Shown: piece after piece, positions 55,339 through 63,981 of the stretch
Layout: every line of letters starts with the position of its first letter
Position numbering within the stretch: position 1 is the stretch's first letter
NCBI RefSeq assembly: GCF_013167215.1
Contig: NZ_JABJWY010000038.1
Span: 735,650 to 799,649, forward strand
Source: Sphingobacterium prati
GTDB lineage: Bacteria; Bacteroidota; Bacteroidia; Sphingobacteriales; Sphingobacteriaceae
Direction: 5' to 3'
Length of the DNA stretch: 64,000 bases
Program-made: the position numbers and the translations under genes
The notes under the pieces: generated by a model
Databases searched by the model: none
What the model was told of the DNA's origin: nothing
What the model saw: the letters and a program-made list of their open reading frames with translations, nothing else

Positions 55339-55346
55339 CAAAGGTA
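55339..55346 (-). promoter_or_regulatory. -7 promoter element of panD
   Basis: Reads TACCTTTG on the minus strand. No TTG is visible at the -33 position. It predicts a transcript start close to or at the panD initiation codon. Confidence 0.5.
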
Positions 55347-55488
55347 AAGCTTTTTTTAGTATTTAAATATTCGTAGCTTGATTTGAGCAGCGGCTTATGA
55401 CATGCTATGGCATTATTGCTGTTTTTTTTACCTCATAACTACAAATCAGCAACGTTGATGACCCCAATTGTCCGATCATTCCTCTTGC

Positions 55489-56337
55489 TTAAGTGAGTAC
55501 CATATTGTCAATAAGTCGGACATCTTCTACCCATGCTGTTACAAGGGCTACATGTGGCTTGCTGAAATCAATCTGTTCGACCTCTTTTAACGAAGTACTT
55601 TCGCAGATAGCGAAATATTCGACAGTCACCCCCTCAGTACCTGTTAATATTGCTAAAGCATTATTTTTAACCTCTTGTAATCCAGTGTTATCGGCAATGT
55701 GGTCTTTCAGGTATTGCAACGAACGGGAGAGTGCTAGGGCCTTTGTTTTACCTTCTTCACTTAGGCGCATATTCCGGGAACTCAAGGCTAGACCATGTTG
55801 ATCCCGAATAATGGGGCAAATTGCCAATTTGATTGGAAGATCTTTGATTTCGATCATACGTTTGATGACCATCACCTGCTGAAAATCTTTTTGACCAAAA
55901 CAGGCAATATCGGGTTGTACTAATGTAAACAATTTGTAGACCACCTGTGTTACACCCTGAAAATGCCCCGGCCGTTTTTCTCCTTCCCAGATTTGATCCA
56001 GCTCGCCAAGGTCAATATGCCAGTTTTCATCTTTGTCGGGGTACATTTCATCTACACTTGGCATAAATAAAATGTCACAATCGACAGATTCCAATAGCTT
56101 AATGTCATTTTCAATTGGACGCGGATATTTTTCAAGGTCTTTAGGGTCGTTAAACTGCGTAGGGTTGACAAAAATGCTACAAACACTAATATCACTGATG
56201 GGTTTCGCATAATCTAATAACGATAAATGTCCTTCATGAAGTGCTCCCATGGTGGGGATCAAGGCTATCTTTTTACCTTCCGAGCGTGCTTTTTGGAGAT
56301 GTGCTTGGAGGGATGCTTTCGTTTTGAAAATTTCCAC
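55489..56337 (-). CDS. panC: Pantothenate synthetase
   Basis: A 282-residue PanC with the ATP-binding PTMGALHEGHLSLL (His34 and His37), IFVNPTQFNDPKDLEKYPR, CFGQKDFQQVMVIKRM and LSSRNMRLSEEG. It joins pantoate and beta-alanine. Length and motif order are normal for the family. It shares direction with panD, with 150 bases between them, and is divergent from the glycogen-synthase-like gene at 56486; this gene order is common in Sphingobacteriaceae, as far as I recall. Confidence 0.96.
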   Translation of the reverse strand: MEIFKTKASLQAHLQKARSEGKKIALIPTMGALHEGHLSLLDYAKPISDISVCSIFVNPTQFNDPKDLEKYPRPIENDIKLLESVDCDILFMPSVDEMYPDKDENWHIDLGELDQIWEGEKRPGHFQGVTQVVYKLFTLVQPDIACFGQKDFQQVMVIKRMIEIKDLPIKLAICPIIRDQHGLALSSRNMRLSEEGKTKALALSRSLQYLKDHIADNTGLQEVKNNALAILTGTEGVTVEYFAICESTSLKEVEQIDFSKPHVALVTAWVEDVRLIDNMVLT

Positions 56338-56408
56338 TTTGCTGAATAGTTTTTTGTTCGCAAAGTTGCATATTATTTTGGGAATATAAAACGATGATTG
56401 ATAGTAAA

Positions 56409-56439
56409 TTGCATGGTAAGTATTTTTTTTGTACCTTTG
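56409..56439 (+). promoter_or_regulatory. Consensus promoter of the glycogen-synthase-like gene
   Basis: TTG at 56409-56411 and TACCTTTG at 56432-56439 are separated by 20 bases. A start codon lies 46 bases after the -7 element. Confidence 0.75.
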
Positions 56440-56485
56440 TAGACCGATTTTACTGTTCGAAAATAATAAATAAAAATAACTGGAG

Positions 56486-57304
56486 ATGGCAAAAACGAAG
56501 ATATTGTTTATTACTCACGAGATGTCGCCTTTCCTCGAATTAACCAAAATTTCTGAAATTACACGTCAACTGCCTCAAGCGATGCAAGAGAAGGGTTTTG
56601 AAATCCGTATCTTGATGCCTCGTTTTGGGAATATCAATGAGCGTAGAAATAGATTGCATGAGGTGATTCGTCTTTCAGGCTTGAACATTGTTGTGGATAA
56701 TAATGATAATCCGCTAATTATTAAAGTAGCTTCACTGCCTGCAGCTCGGATGCAGGTGTATTTCTTGGATAACGAGGACTACTTTCAGCGTAAAAAAGTT
56801 TTTAGTGATGAGCATGGCGAATTCTTTGCAGACAATAATGAGCGTTCGGTGTTCTTCTGTAAAGGAGCGTTGGAAACTGTTAAGAAATTAGGCTGGTCGC
56901 CGGATGTAGTACACTGTCATGGATGGTTTTCTGCTTTGGTACCTGCTTACGTAAAAACAACGTATAAGGACGATCCTACATTTAAGGATGCAAAAGTGAT
57001 GTACTCGCTGTTTAACGAGGAGTTTAAAGGTACATTAGGATCGAAATATGCCGAAATGGCTCCGGAAGGCGCTTTTAAAACCGCGGATGCGCAAGTGTAC
57101 GGGGATGGTAGTTATGAAGCAATCTATAAAGGTGCTTTACATTTCACTGATATGGTTGTCGTAGCAGACGAAAATGTCAATACGGCAATTGTTGATTTCG
57201 CTAGATCCAAAGACATTCAGGTTTTTGAGCCTAATGGCGATCAGGACTACGATGCGTTTGGAGAAGTATACGATCAGTTTGCTCCTGAAGAAGTAGAGGT
57301 ATAG
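56486..57304 (+). CDS. Short glycogen/starch-synthase-like protein (N-terminal GT5 domain only)
   Basis: A 272-residue protein similar to the N-terminal Rossmann domain of GT5 glycogen synthases: ILFITHEMSPFLELTKISEI, EIRILMPRFGNINERRNRL, VHCHGWFSALVPAY and FTDMVVVADE. Full GT5 enzymes have about 480 residues. Here the whole C-terminal nucleotide-sugar domain is missing, and the usual Lys-x-Gly-Gly loop near the N-terminus is replaced by LTKISE. There is no sign of a frameshift downstream, only a terminator. It has its own good promoter, so it is probably a functional, non-synthase protein rather than a broken gene. Its role is unknown. Confidence 0.82.
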   Translation: MAKTKILFITHEMSPFLELTKISEITRQLPQAMQEKGFEIRILMPRFGNINERRNRLHEVIRLSGLNIVVDNNDNPLIIKVASLPAARMQVYFLDNEDYFQRKKVFSDEHGEFFADNNERSVFFCKGALETVKKLGWSPDVVHCHGWFSALVPAYVKTTYKDDPTFKDAKVMYSLFNEEFKGTLGSKYAEMAPEGAFKTADAQVYGDGSYEAIYKGALHFTDMVVVADENVNTAIVDFARSKDIQVFEPNGDQDYDAFGEVYDQFAPEEVEV

Positions 57305-57352
57305 CACGATGTCCTGAAGATTTGAGTAAAAAAAGCAGACAATAATTTAGTT

Positions 57353-57391
57353 AAAAGGGCTATTTCCAACGAAATAGCCCTTTTGTTTTTT
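57353..57391 (+). terminator. Terminator after the glycogen-synthase-like gene
   Basis: AAAAGGGCTATTTC pairs with GAAATAGCCCTTTT across a CAAC loop and is followed by a T-run. Confidence 0.9.
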
Positions 57392-57554
57392 ACGGAATAT
57401 ACGTTTAGCGGAGGTAATTTGAAAACGATAGAAAATCTAGGATAGCAAAGTCCTTTTCAGGATATCAGTGGTAAAATGTTATCTTCGTAGCAATGAAAGC
57501 TACCTGATTAAAATAATGCTGGAAAAGTAAATAATGATCAAGGGTAGATCATCC

Positions 57555-57620
57555 TATTACAGAACGAACTGCGTATAACGAGCTTATTTATGACGTTGCA
57601 AAACGTGAGCTCATAATATA
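57555..57620. repeat. Intergenic GAGCTC-type element
   Basis: Contains GAACTGCGTATAACGAGC and then GCAAAACGTGAGCTCATAA, resembling the blocks before 19168 and 22936. GAGCTC is at 57607-57612. Confidence 0.35.
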
Positions 57621-57628
57621 TTAATATA

Positions 57629-58108
57629 ATGAAAATTAAGGTAGGATTTGGGTTTGATGTTCATCAAATAAAAGAAGGACACCCATTTATTGTAGGAGGT
57701 GTACAGCTGGAACATCACGCTGGAGCATTTGGGCATTCGGATGCGGATGTCTTGGTACATGCCATTTGTGACGCTATTTTAGGAGCTGCAAACTTAGAAG
57801 ATATCGGTTATCACTTTCCCAATACAGATATACGTTGGAAGGGGATTAGTAGCTTGTTGCTATTAAAAGAATGTATGGGATTGATTCAGGCAAAAGGATA
57901 TCAACTTGGTAATATTGATGCGATGCTTTGTCTTGAAGCGCCCAAAATCAAACCTTATATTCCACAGATGAAGATTAAATTGGCAGAGGTGACAGGCCTG
58001 GATATAGATGATATTTCGATCAAGGCAACGACTAATGAGACAATGGGTTTCATCGGTAGGCAGGAAGGCGTTGTTGCCTATGCAGTCTGTTTAATTGAAC
58101 GCCTTTAG
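57629..58108 (+). CDS. ispF: 2-C-methyl-D-erythritol 2,4-cyclodiphosphate synthase
   Basis: A 159-residue IspF. The metal ligands Asp10, His12 (GFGFDVHQ) and His44 are present, with AFGHSDADVLVHAICDA and the C-terminal ATTNETMGFIGRQEGV. It closes the cyclic diphosphate in the non-mevalonate isoprenoid pathway in the cytoplasm. It is a single gene with an ordinary length, preceded by a repeat-like element and followed by a 276-base gap before the PBP gene. Confidence 0.97.
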   Translation: MKIKVGFGFDVHQIKEGHPFIVGGVQLEHHAGAFGHSDADVLVHAICDAILGAANLEDIGYHFPNTDIRWKGISSLLLLKECMGLIQAKGYQLGNIDAMLCLEAPKIKPYIPQMKIKLAEVTGLDIDDISIKATTNETMGFIGRQEGVVAYAVCLIERL

Positions 58109-58164
58109 AGACGGATGTGTAAACATTTTGATCCTTTAATGTTTACTTTTGGATGAATTAGTAA

Positions 58165-58172
58165 TACCTTTG
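58165..58172 (+). promoter_or_regulatory. Possible -7 element for the PBP gene
   Basis: TACCTTTG lies 213 bases before the start codon; no clear -33 TTG at the right distance. Confidence 0.35.
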
Positions 58173-58384
58173 CCATGACAACATTCTTTGGCACACTATC
58201 TGATAGAGTGGACATTAAAATCTATAAGAACAAGTAACGGAATATCCATGTTTGAAAAAATACGCATACGGATAAGAAGACAGGATATCCAATGGCTTTT
58301 AACAATAAAATGCTTTTGCATTCATGAATATTACTGCAAACAAGCACAAATGAATAATATTTACATCTGAAATTTCGTAAATAG

Positions 58385-60655
58385 ATGAAGCGAGTATCAA
58401 AAAAAAATCAACTTACTGAAAGCGATATAAAGCGATATACATTCAATTTTTGGAAGATCGTCATCGGCATTGTTGCGCTGGGATTTTTATTTATATTGAG
58501 TATACGTATGGGGTTGTTCGGAAAGTTACCTTCGTTCAGCGATCTGGAAAATCCCAAAAGTAACTTGGCATCCGAGGTCATTACGGAGGACCGTAAAGTC
58601 TTGGGGACATATTATGTGCAGAACCGTTCCAACGTCAAATACAGTGAATTGTCGCCCTATTTGGTCAAAGCATTGGTTTCCACTGAAGACAAACGCTTTT
58701 ATGACCATTCTGGGATAGATTATTCCCGTACCTTTACTGTGATCTTCCATACCCTGACCGGCAATAAACAGGGGGGGAGTACCATTACGCAACAGCTGGC
58801 GCTTAACCTTTTTTCTGATGGCCGCCAAAAGAATTTTTTAAAACGGGTTATCCAAAAATTTCAGGAATGGGTGACTGCTGTTCGTCTGGAAAGAAATTAT
58901 ACCAAGGATGAGATTATTACCATGTATTTCAATACCGTGGATTTTGGGGCGTACAATACATATGGAATTAAATCCGCTGCACGTACTTATTTCAATACTA
59001 CGCCAGATAAATTAACTGCTGAGCAAGCGGCGCTCTTAGTGGGTATGTTGAAAGGCCCCGGAGCCTATTCACCTGTGAGGTATCCTGAAAAGTCAAAAAT
59101 CCGGCGTAACACCGTATTAAATAATATGGTGGCTGCCAATTTTATTTCAGCGGAGGAGGCAGCTAATGCAAAAGAGAAACCACTCGGACTAGAATTAAAG
59201 ATCGCAAACTACGGTGAGGGTTTAGCTCCATATTTTAGAGCGGTATTAAAGGATCAGATTAAGAAAGAATTTGCTAATCTAAAGATTGTTAAAGCTGATG
59301 GTACACCTTATGATTTAGATCGTGATGGACTAAAAATCTACACGACCATTAATATGTCCATGCAGCAATATGCCGAAGATTCGCAGAAAGAATGGATGAA
59401 GCAGCTGCAATCGAAATTTTCGGCGCAGTGGAAAAATAGAGACCCCTTCAAAGGCGAAAAAGCGAAGTTGTTGATCAGTGGAATGAAACGGTCTGATCGG
59501 TACCGTATACTACGCGAAGAGGGGTTGAATGAAGATGAGATTAAGAAAGCCTTTAATGTGAAGGTTCCGATGAATATTTTCACATGGAAAGGCAGTAAAG
59601 ATACCATGATGACCCCAATGGATTCCATTAAGTACAACAAGTTAATGTTGCGGAATGCCATGATGTCGATGGAACCAAAAACAGGACATATTAAGGCATG
59701 GGTTGGCGGGATTGATTTTGACCACTTCAAATATGATCAGGTTAAGATGGGGACACGGCAAGTAGGGTCTACGGCTAAGCCATTTACCTATGCTGTGGCC
59801 ATTGACAATGGTTATTCGCCTTGTTATAGTATCCCCAATTATCAACAGACTTACAATGGTTGGACGCCAAGGGGAAATGCACAAGGGGGCAACCCGATTA
59901 CTTTGGCTAAGGCTCTAGCGTATTCACAAAACTTTGCGACAGCTTATCTGGTGCATGAAGTGGGCGCAGCGGAAGTCGCTGCATTGACCAAGCGTATGGG
60001 CATAACGAGCGAGGTACCCAATTACCCTTCCATCTCCTTAGGAGCGTACGAAGCATCAGTCTTTGATATGGTTGGTGCTTATTCAGCCTTCGTTAATCAG
60101 GGTACTTGGATCGAACCAACAGCGATCTTACGGATAGAAGACAAAAATGGTACGCCGATCTATGATAAGGCACCGAAAGTCGTTAAAGCGCTGAATAGCG
60201 AATCCGCTTATATCATTGTGGATATGCTGAAAAAAGTTGTATCGCAGGGTACTGCACGACGTATTCAGTGGAAATATAACCTGACTAATCCGATTGGTGG
60301 TAAAACGGGTACAACCAATGATAACTCCGATGCCTGGTTTATCGGTATCACACCCGAACTGGTCACAGGTGTCTGGACGGGAGCCGAAGATCGGGGAATC
60401 AGTTTTGACCGGATGGAATATGGGCAGGGGGCAGCGGCTGCAATGCCGGTTTTTGCTTTCTTTATGCAAAAGGTCTATAAAGATTCAAACTTAAAATATA
60501 CAAAAGGTGATTTCGAACAACCTCAGGGTGGGCTCACCCGTGTCATTGACTGTAACCAGTACTGGGGCGGTGGAGGCTCTGATGTCGAAGACGGATCTAC
60601 AGATTCAAGCAGCAAAGATGAACCCAAACTAAAGGATGACCGTTTAGGATTTTAG
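58385..60655 (+). CDS. Class A penicillin-binding protein (PBP1A type)
   Basis: A 756-residue bifunctional peptidoglycan enzyme. A transmembrane helix spans residues 22-42 (VIGIVALGFLFILSI). The GT51 domain has the catalytic Glu101 (STEDKRFYDHSG) and GGSTITQQLALNLF. The transpeptidase domain has the SxxK motif with Ser462 (GSTAKPF), the SxN motif SQN and KTGT (GGKTGTTNDNSDAWF). It polymerises glycan strands and cross-links peptides at the inner membrane. The C-terminal tail is Ser/Asp-rich and probably disordered. Length and motif order are normal. Confidence 0.95.
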   Translation: MKRVSKKNQLTESDIKRYTFNFWKIVIGIVALGFLFILSIRMGLFGKLPSFSDLENPKSNLASEVITEDRKVLGTYYVQNRSNVKYSELSPYLVKALVSTEDKRFYDHSGIDYSRTFTVIFHTLTGNKQGGSTITQQLALNLFSDGRQKNFLKRVIQKFQEWVTAVRLERNYTKDEIITMYFNTVDFGAYNTYGIKSAARTYFNTTPDKLTAEQAALLVGMLKGPGAYSPVRYPEKSKIRRNTVLNNMVAANFISAEEAANAKEKPLGLELKIANYGEGLAPYFRAVLKDQIKKEFANLKIVKADGTPYDLDRDGLKIYTTINMSMQQYAEDSQKEWMKQLQSKFSAQWKNRDPFKGEKAKLLISGMKRSDRYRILREEGLNEDEIKKAFNVKVPMNIFTWKGSKDTMMTPMDSIKYNKLMLRNAMMSMEPKTGHIKAWVGGIDFDHFKYDQVKMGTRQVGSTAKPFTYAVAIDNGYSPCYSIPNYQQTYNGWTPRGNAQGGNPITLAKALAYSQNFATAYLVHEVGAAEVAALTKRMGITSEVPNYPSISLGAYEASVFDMVGAYSAFVNQGTWIEPTAILRIEDKNGTPIYDKAPKVVKALNSESAYIIVDMLKKVVSQGTARRIQWKYNLTNPIGGKTGTTNDNSDAWFIGITPELVTGVWTGAEDRGISFDRMEYGQGAAAAMPVFAFFMQKVYKDSNLKYTKGDFEQPQGGLTRVIDCNQYWGGGGSDVEDGSTDSSSKDEPKLKDDRLGF

Positions 60656-60660
60656 TGTTA

Positions 60661-60812
60661 AGTAGTTAGACAGGAGTATTGAAATTCTGGTTGCACAAGC
60701 CTGCGGCGTACAAAGTGTTTTTTCAAAGATTAAGGAATAAGGACTTTGGTTTGACAAGACTATGGCTTATAAGCTGTCTCCGTTTTTTACCTTTTAATTT
60801 TTAAAGTTTTGA
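60661..60812 (+). repeat. Two diverged repeat copies before uvrC
   Basis: Copy one (60661-60710) holds AGTAGTTAG, GAGTATTGA, ATTCTGGTTG and CACAAGCCTGCGGC. Copy two (60742-60812) holds TTTGGTTTGACAAG and TATGGCTTATAAGC. Both align with the reverse complement of 62648-62745. Confidence 0.5.
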
Positions 60813-62626
60813 CATTTGACTATAGAGAAGAATTAAAGAAGATACCTCATCGACCAGGGGTCTATCAGTATTTTGATAAACAGGATGAATTGATCTATAT
60901 CGGCAAGGCGAAAGACCTTCGTAACCGGGTAGGTTCATATTTTGTCAATGAAAATCAATTGAATGGTAAGACCCGTGTTTTGGTGCGTAAGATCAACCGG
61001 ATTTCTTTTACTATCGTAGATACTGAAATTGATGCCTGGTTACTTGAAAACTCATTAATCAAGAAACATAAGCCAAAATATAATGTCATGCTTAAGGATG
61101 ACAAGACCTATCCATGGATTGTTATCAAGAATGAACCTTTTCCCCGTGTGTTTTGGACCAGGCAATTTATTAAAGATGGCTCCCGCTATTATGGACCATA
61201 CCCTTCTGTGGGGATGATGCACATCGTACTTGATCTGATCCGCGAATTATTTCCGCTTCGTACCTGTAACCTGGCACTTACGCAGGAGAATATCCGAAAG
61301 GGCAAGTTCAAGATTTGCCTCGAATATCAGATCGGAAACTGCAAGGGGCCTTGTGAGGGGTATCAATCTGAGGAAGATTATGATCAAAATCTGAGCGACA
61401 TCAAGGATATTCTGAATGGTAAAATTGCCGTTGTCACCAATAGATTAAAAGAAAGCATCGCTTCAGCGGCCGCTTCGCTGGATTTTGAACGCGCGCAATT
61501 GATTAAAGCTAAACTCGATAAACTGGATAATTATCAAAGTAAATCGACTGTTGTCAATTCCTCAATTACCAATGTAGATGTTTTTAGTATTGCCTCGGAT
61601 GATGGTTATGCATTTGTAAACTACTTAAAAGTGATGAACGGCGTTATTATACAGACGCAGACCCTTGAAATGAAACGCCGTTTGGATGAAAGCGAGCAGG
61701 AATTACTATCGTTGGCCATCCCTGAAATACGCGAGCGGTTTAAAAGTCTTTCGCGGGAGATTATTGTACCCTTCGAACTGGATATTGAGGAAAACGAGCG
61801 GATAAAATTCACAGTTCCCAAACTGGGGGAAAAGAAGAAACTCTTGGATCTTTCCCAAAAAAATGTAGCTTTTTTTAGGAAAGAACGCTTATTACAATAC
61901 GAAAAACTTAATCCGGACATTCGTACCGAGCGTATTTTAAAACAGATGCAAAAGGATCTTCGGATGAATGTCTTGCCGCAGCATATCGAGTGTTTTGATA
62001 ACTCTAATATCCAGGGAAATTATCCCGTATCGGCTATTGTGGTGTTCAAAGATGCAAAGCCTTCCAAAAAAGATTATAGGCATTTTAATGTGAAAACCGT
62101 GGAGGGGCCCAACGATTTTGCGACCATGGAGGAGGCCGTTTTTAGACGCTACAGAAGATTATTGGATGAGGATCAACCCTTGCCGCAACTGATTATAATC
62201 GACGGAGGTAAAGGGCAATTAGGCGCGGCATTAAAAAGCTTGCGCTTATTGGGAATAGAACGCAAGGTAACGGTTATCGGCATCGCTAAGCGATTGGAAG
62301 AACTGTTCTATCCTGGAGATCAATACCCACTCTATCTAGATAAGAAATCGGAAACTTTAAGGATCATCCAGCATCTGCGCGACGAAGCACACCGCTTTGG
62401 TATCACCTTTCACCGAAATCAGCGTAGCCGGAAGACTTTTGTGTCTGAATTGGAAAATATACCAGGGATTGGAAAGACAACCGTGGAGAAGGTGTTGACT
62501 GAATTTAAATCTGTAAAAAGGGTGAAGGAAGCTTCGGACGAAGACCTAAAAAAAGTGCTTAACCTGAAACAGATTAAAGCACTTCGTGAATATTTTAGTG
62601 GAACGAGCTTACCGGGCCAAGGCTGA
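60809..62626 (+). CDS. uvrC: Excinuclease ABC subunit C
   Basis: A 605-residue UvrC. The GIY-YIG nuclease is at residues 14-40 (PGVYQYFDKQDELIYIGKA), followed by the Cys-containing region YQIGNCKGPCEGY, a UVR helix near 205-235 and the RNase H-like domain (IECFDNSNIQGNYPVSAIVV, LIIIDGGKGQLGA). A helix-hairpin-helix pair at the end (IPGIGKTTVEKVL) binds DNA. The start appears to be TTG at 60809, because no ATG or GTG lies near the family N-terminus. It makes the incisions in nucleotide excision repair. Diverged repeats lie on both sides of the gene. Confidence 0.94.
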   Translation: MTFDYREELKKIPHRPGVYQYFDKQDELIYIGKAKDLRNRVGSYFVNENQLNGKTRVLVRKINRISFTIVDTEIDAWLLENSLIKKHKPKYNVMLKDDKTYPWIVIKNEPFPRVFWTRQFIKDGSRYYGPYPSVGMMHIVLDLIRELFPLRTCNLALTQENIRKGKFKICLEYQIGNCKGPCEGYQSEEDYDQNLSDIKDILNGKIAVVTNRLKESIASAAASLDFERAQLIKAKLDKLDNYQSKSTVVNSSITNVDVFSIASDDGYAFVNYLKVMNGVIIQTQTLEMKRRLDESEQELLSLAIPEIRERFKSLSREIIVPFELDIEENERIKFTVPKLGEKKKLLDLSQKNVAFFRKERLLQYEKLNPDIRTERILKQMQKDLRMNVLPQHIECFDNSNIQGNYPVSAIVVFKDAKPSKKDYRHFNVKTVEGPNDFATMEEAVFRRYRRLLDEDQPLPQLIIIDGGKGQLGAALKSLRLLGIERKVTVIGIAKRLEELFYPGDQYPLYLDKKSETLRIIQHLRDEAHRFGITFHRNQRSRKTFVSELENIPGIGKTTVEKVLTEFKSVKRVKEASDEDLKKVLNLKQIKALREYFSGTSLPGQG

Positions 62627-62647
62627 CAACAAAAGTTGCCATAATCA

Positions 62648-62745
62648 CATCTGAAAAGTTAAAATTAGAAAATGAAGACTGTTTCTAAGCCACAAGCTTG
62701 TACAACCAGAATCTCAATACTCAATACTAACTACTCAATACTCAT
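62648..62745 (-). repeat. Inverted third copy of the uvrC-flanking repeat
   Basis: On the minus strand it contains GAGTATTGAGTAGTTAG, GAGTATTGAGATTCTGGTTG, TACAAGCTTGTGGC and AATTTTAACTTTTC. Its outer edge touches the era stop codon. Confidence 0.5.
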
Positions 62746-63623
62746 TAATCCTCGTAACCAAACCGTTTAAGGTAATTCTTCTTGCTTCTCCAATCAGGAA
62801 TTACCTTGACGAAGAGCTCCAGAAAAACCTTTCCGTCAATAAATTCTTCAATATCCTGGCGGGCATAGGTGCCTACTTTTTTGATCATAGCACCTGCTTT
62901 ACCAATAATAATGTTCTTTTGTGAGTCGCGTTCAACAATAATCTCAGCGGCAATACGCGTGATATTTGCTTCTTCCTTGTAGGAAGTGACAATTACTTCA
63001 GTGCTATAAGGAATTTCCTTGTCGTATAATTTGAAGACTTTTTCACGTATCATCTCAGAGACAAAGAAACGCATGGATTTATCCGTCAATTCATCTTTTT
63101 CGTAGTACGCTTCGTGGATAGGTAACTTATCTTTGATGTACTGCATGACAGCCTCCACATTGTGGTTTAATTTAGCTGAAATAGCGAAGATCGTATCCGG
63201 ATTCAATTTTTCTTGCCAAAATTCAATTTTCGCTTTTACCTCTTCTTCAGAAGACTTATCTATTTTGTTGATGAGGACGGCAACTGGAGAGTTTGTTTTA
63301 CGTAATTTTTCCAATACGTCATTTTCATCATATTTTTCGTGGATATCGGTCACAAATAAAATAATGTCCGCATCGATAAGCGATCCTTGGACAAAGTTCA
63401 TCATGGATTCCTGTAAGGAGTAGTTGGGTTTGATGACTCCCGGCGTGTCGGAAAACACAATTTGATGGTCCTCATCGTTTACAATACCGATAATGCGGTG
63501 TCTTGTCGTTTGCGCTTTGGGTGTGATGATAGACATCTTTTCACCTACTAAAGCGTTCATTAGGGTGGACTTACCAGCATTTGGCTTTCCGATGATACTT
63601 ACGAATCCTGCTTTATGTGACAT
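62745..63623 (-). CDS. era: GTPase Era
   Basis: The preferred ATG at 63623 gives 292 residues starting MSHKAGFVSI. A longer frame to 63707 adds 28 unusual residues. G1 is IGKPNAGKST, G3 is DTPGV, and G4 is INKID; the C-terminal KH domain carries IIIGKAGAMIKKVGTYAR. Era binds the 3' end of 16S rRNA and helps 30S maturation. It is divergent from the initiator tRNA array. Confidence 0.95.
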   Translation of the reverse strand: MSHKAGFVSIIGKPNAGKSTLMNALVGEKMSIITPKAQTTRHRIIGIVNDEDHQIVFSDTPGVIKPNYSLQESMMNFVQGSLIDADIILFVTDIHEKYDENDVLEKLRKTNSPVAVLINKIDKSSEEEVKAKIEFWQEKLNPDTIFAISAKLNHNVEAVMQYIKDKLPIHEAYYEKDELTDKSMRFFVSEMIREKVFKLYDKEIPYSTEVIVTSYKEEANITRIAAEIIVERDSQKNIIIGKAGAMIKKVGTYARQDIEEFIDGKVFLELFVKVIPDWRSKKNYLKRFGYED

Positions 63624-63661
63624 TTTTCTAAATTTTATTAGGATTACAAAGAAACAAAATA

Positions 63662-63669
63662 TATCTTTG
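63662..63669 (+). promoter_or_regulatory. Possible promoter element for the tRNA array
   Basis: TATCTTTG, about 70 bases before the first tRNA gene; the -33 element (TTA) is weak. Confidence 0.35.
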
Positions 63670-63737
63670 TACTCCAATTCGGAAGGATCATAATCTTGTT
63701 TTTTCAAAAGAAAAAAGCAATTTGTTCAAAAATATAT

Positions 63738-63810
<73 letters not shown>

Positions 63811-63820
63811 CTAAAAGGAA

Positions 63821-63849
63821 AGATCCGGTTGCAATGACCGGTTCTTTTT
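63821..63849 (+). terminator. Terminator-like hairpin between tRNA copies
   Basis: CCGGT (63825-63829) pairs with ACCGG (63837-63841); an outer GA/TC pair and a T-run follow. The same hairpin follows the second copy. Confidence 0.6.
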
Positions 63850-63868
63850 AAAGACATCAAAAATACAT

Positions 63869-63941
<73 letters not shown>

Positions 63942-63952
63942 CTAAAAGGAAA

Positions 63953-63981
63953 GATCCGGTTTGCAATGACCGGTTCTTTTT
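63953..63981 (+). terminator. Terminator-like hairpin after tRNA copy 2
   Basis: CCGGT (63956-63960) pairs with ACCGG (63969-63973) before a T-run; one base longer in the loop than the first copy. Confidence 0.6.

Larger units (their letters stand above)
57305..57628. other. Intergenic region before ispF
   Basis: Contains a terminator (57353-57391), a possible promoter element (TATCTTCG near 57480) and a GAGCTC-type repeat (57555-57620). No gene seen. Confidence 0.6.

Noticed and set aside
58188..58370. 60-aa open frame before the PBP gene
   Set aside because: Starts with TTG, has no family features or coding-like composition, and overlaps the probable leader of the PBP gene.
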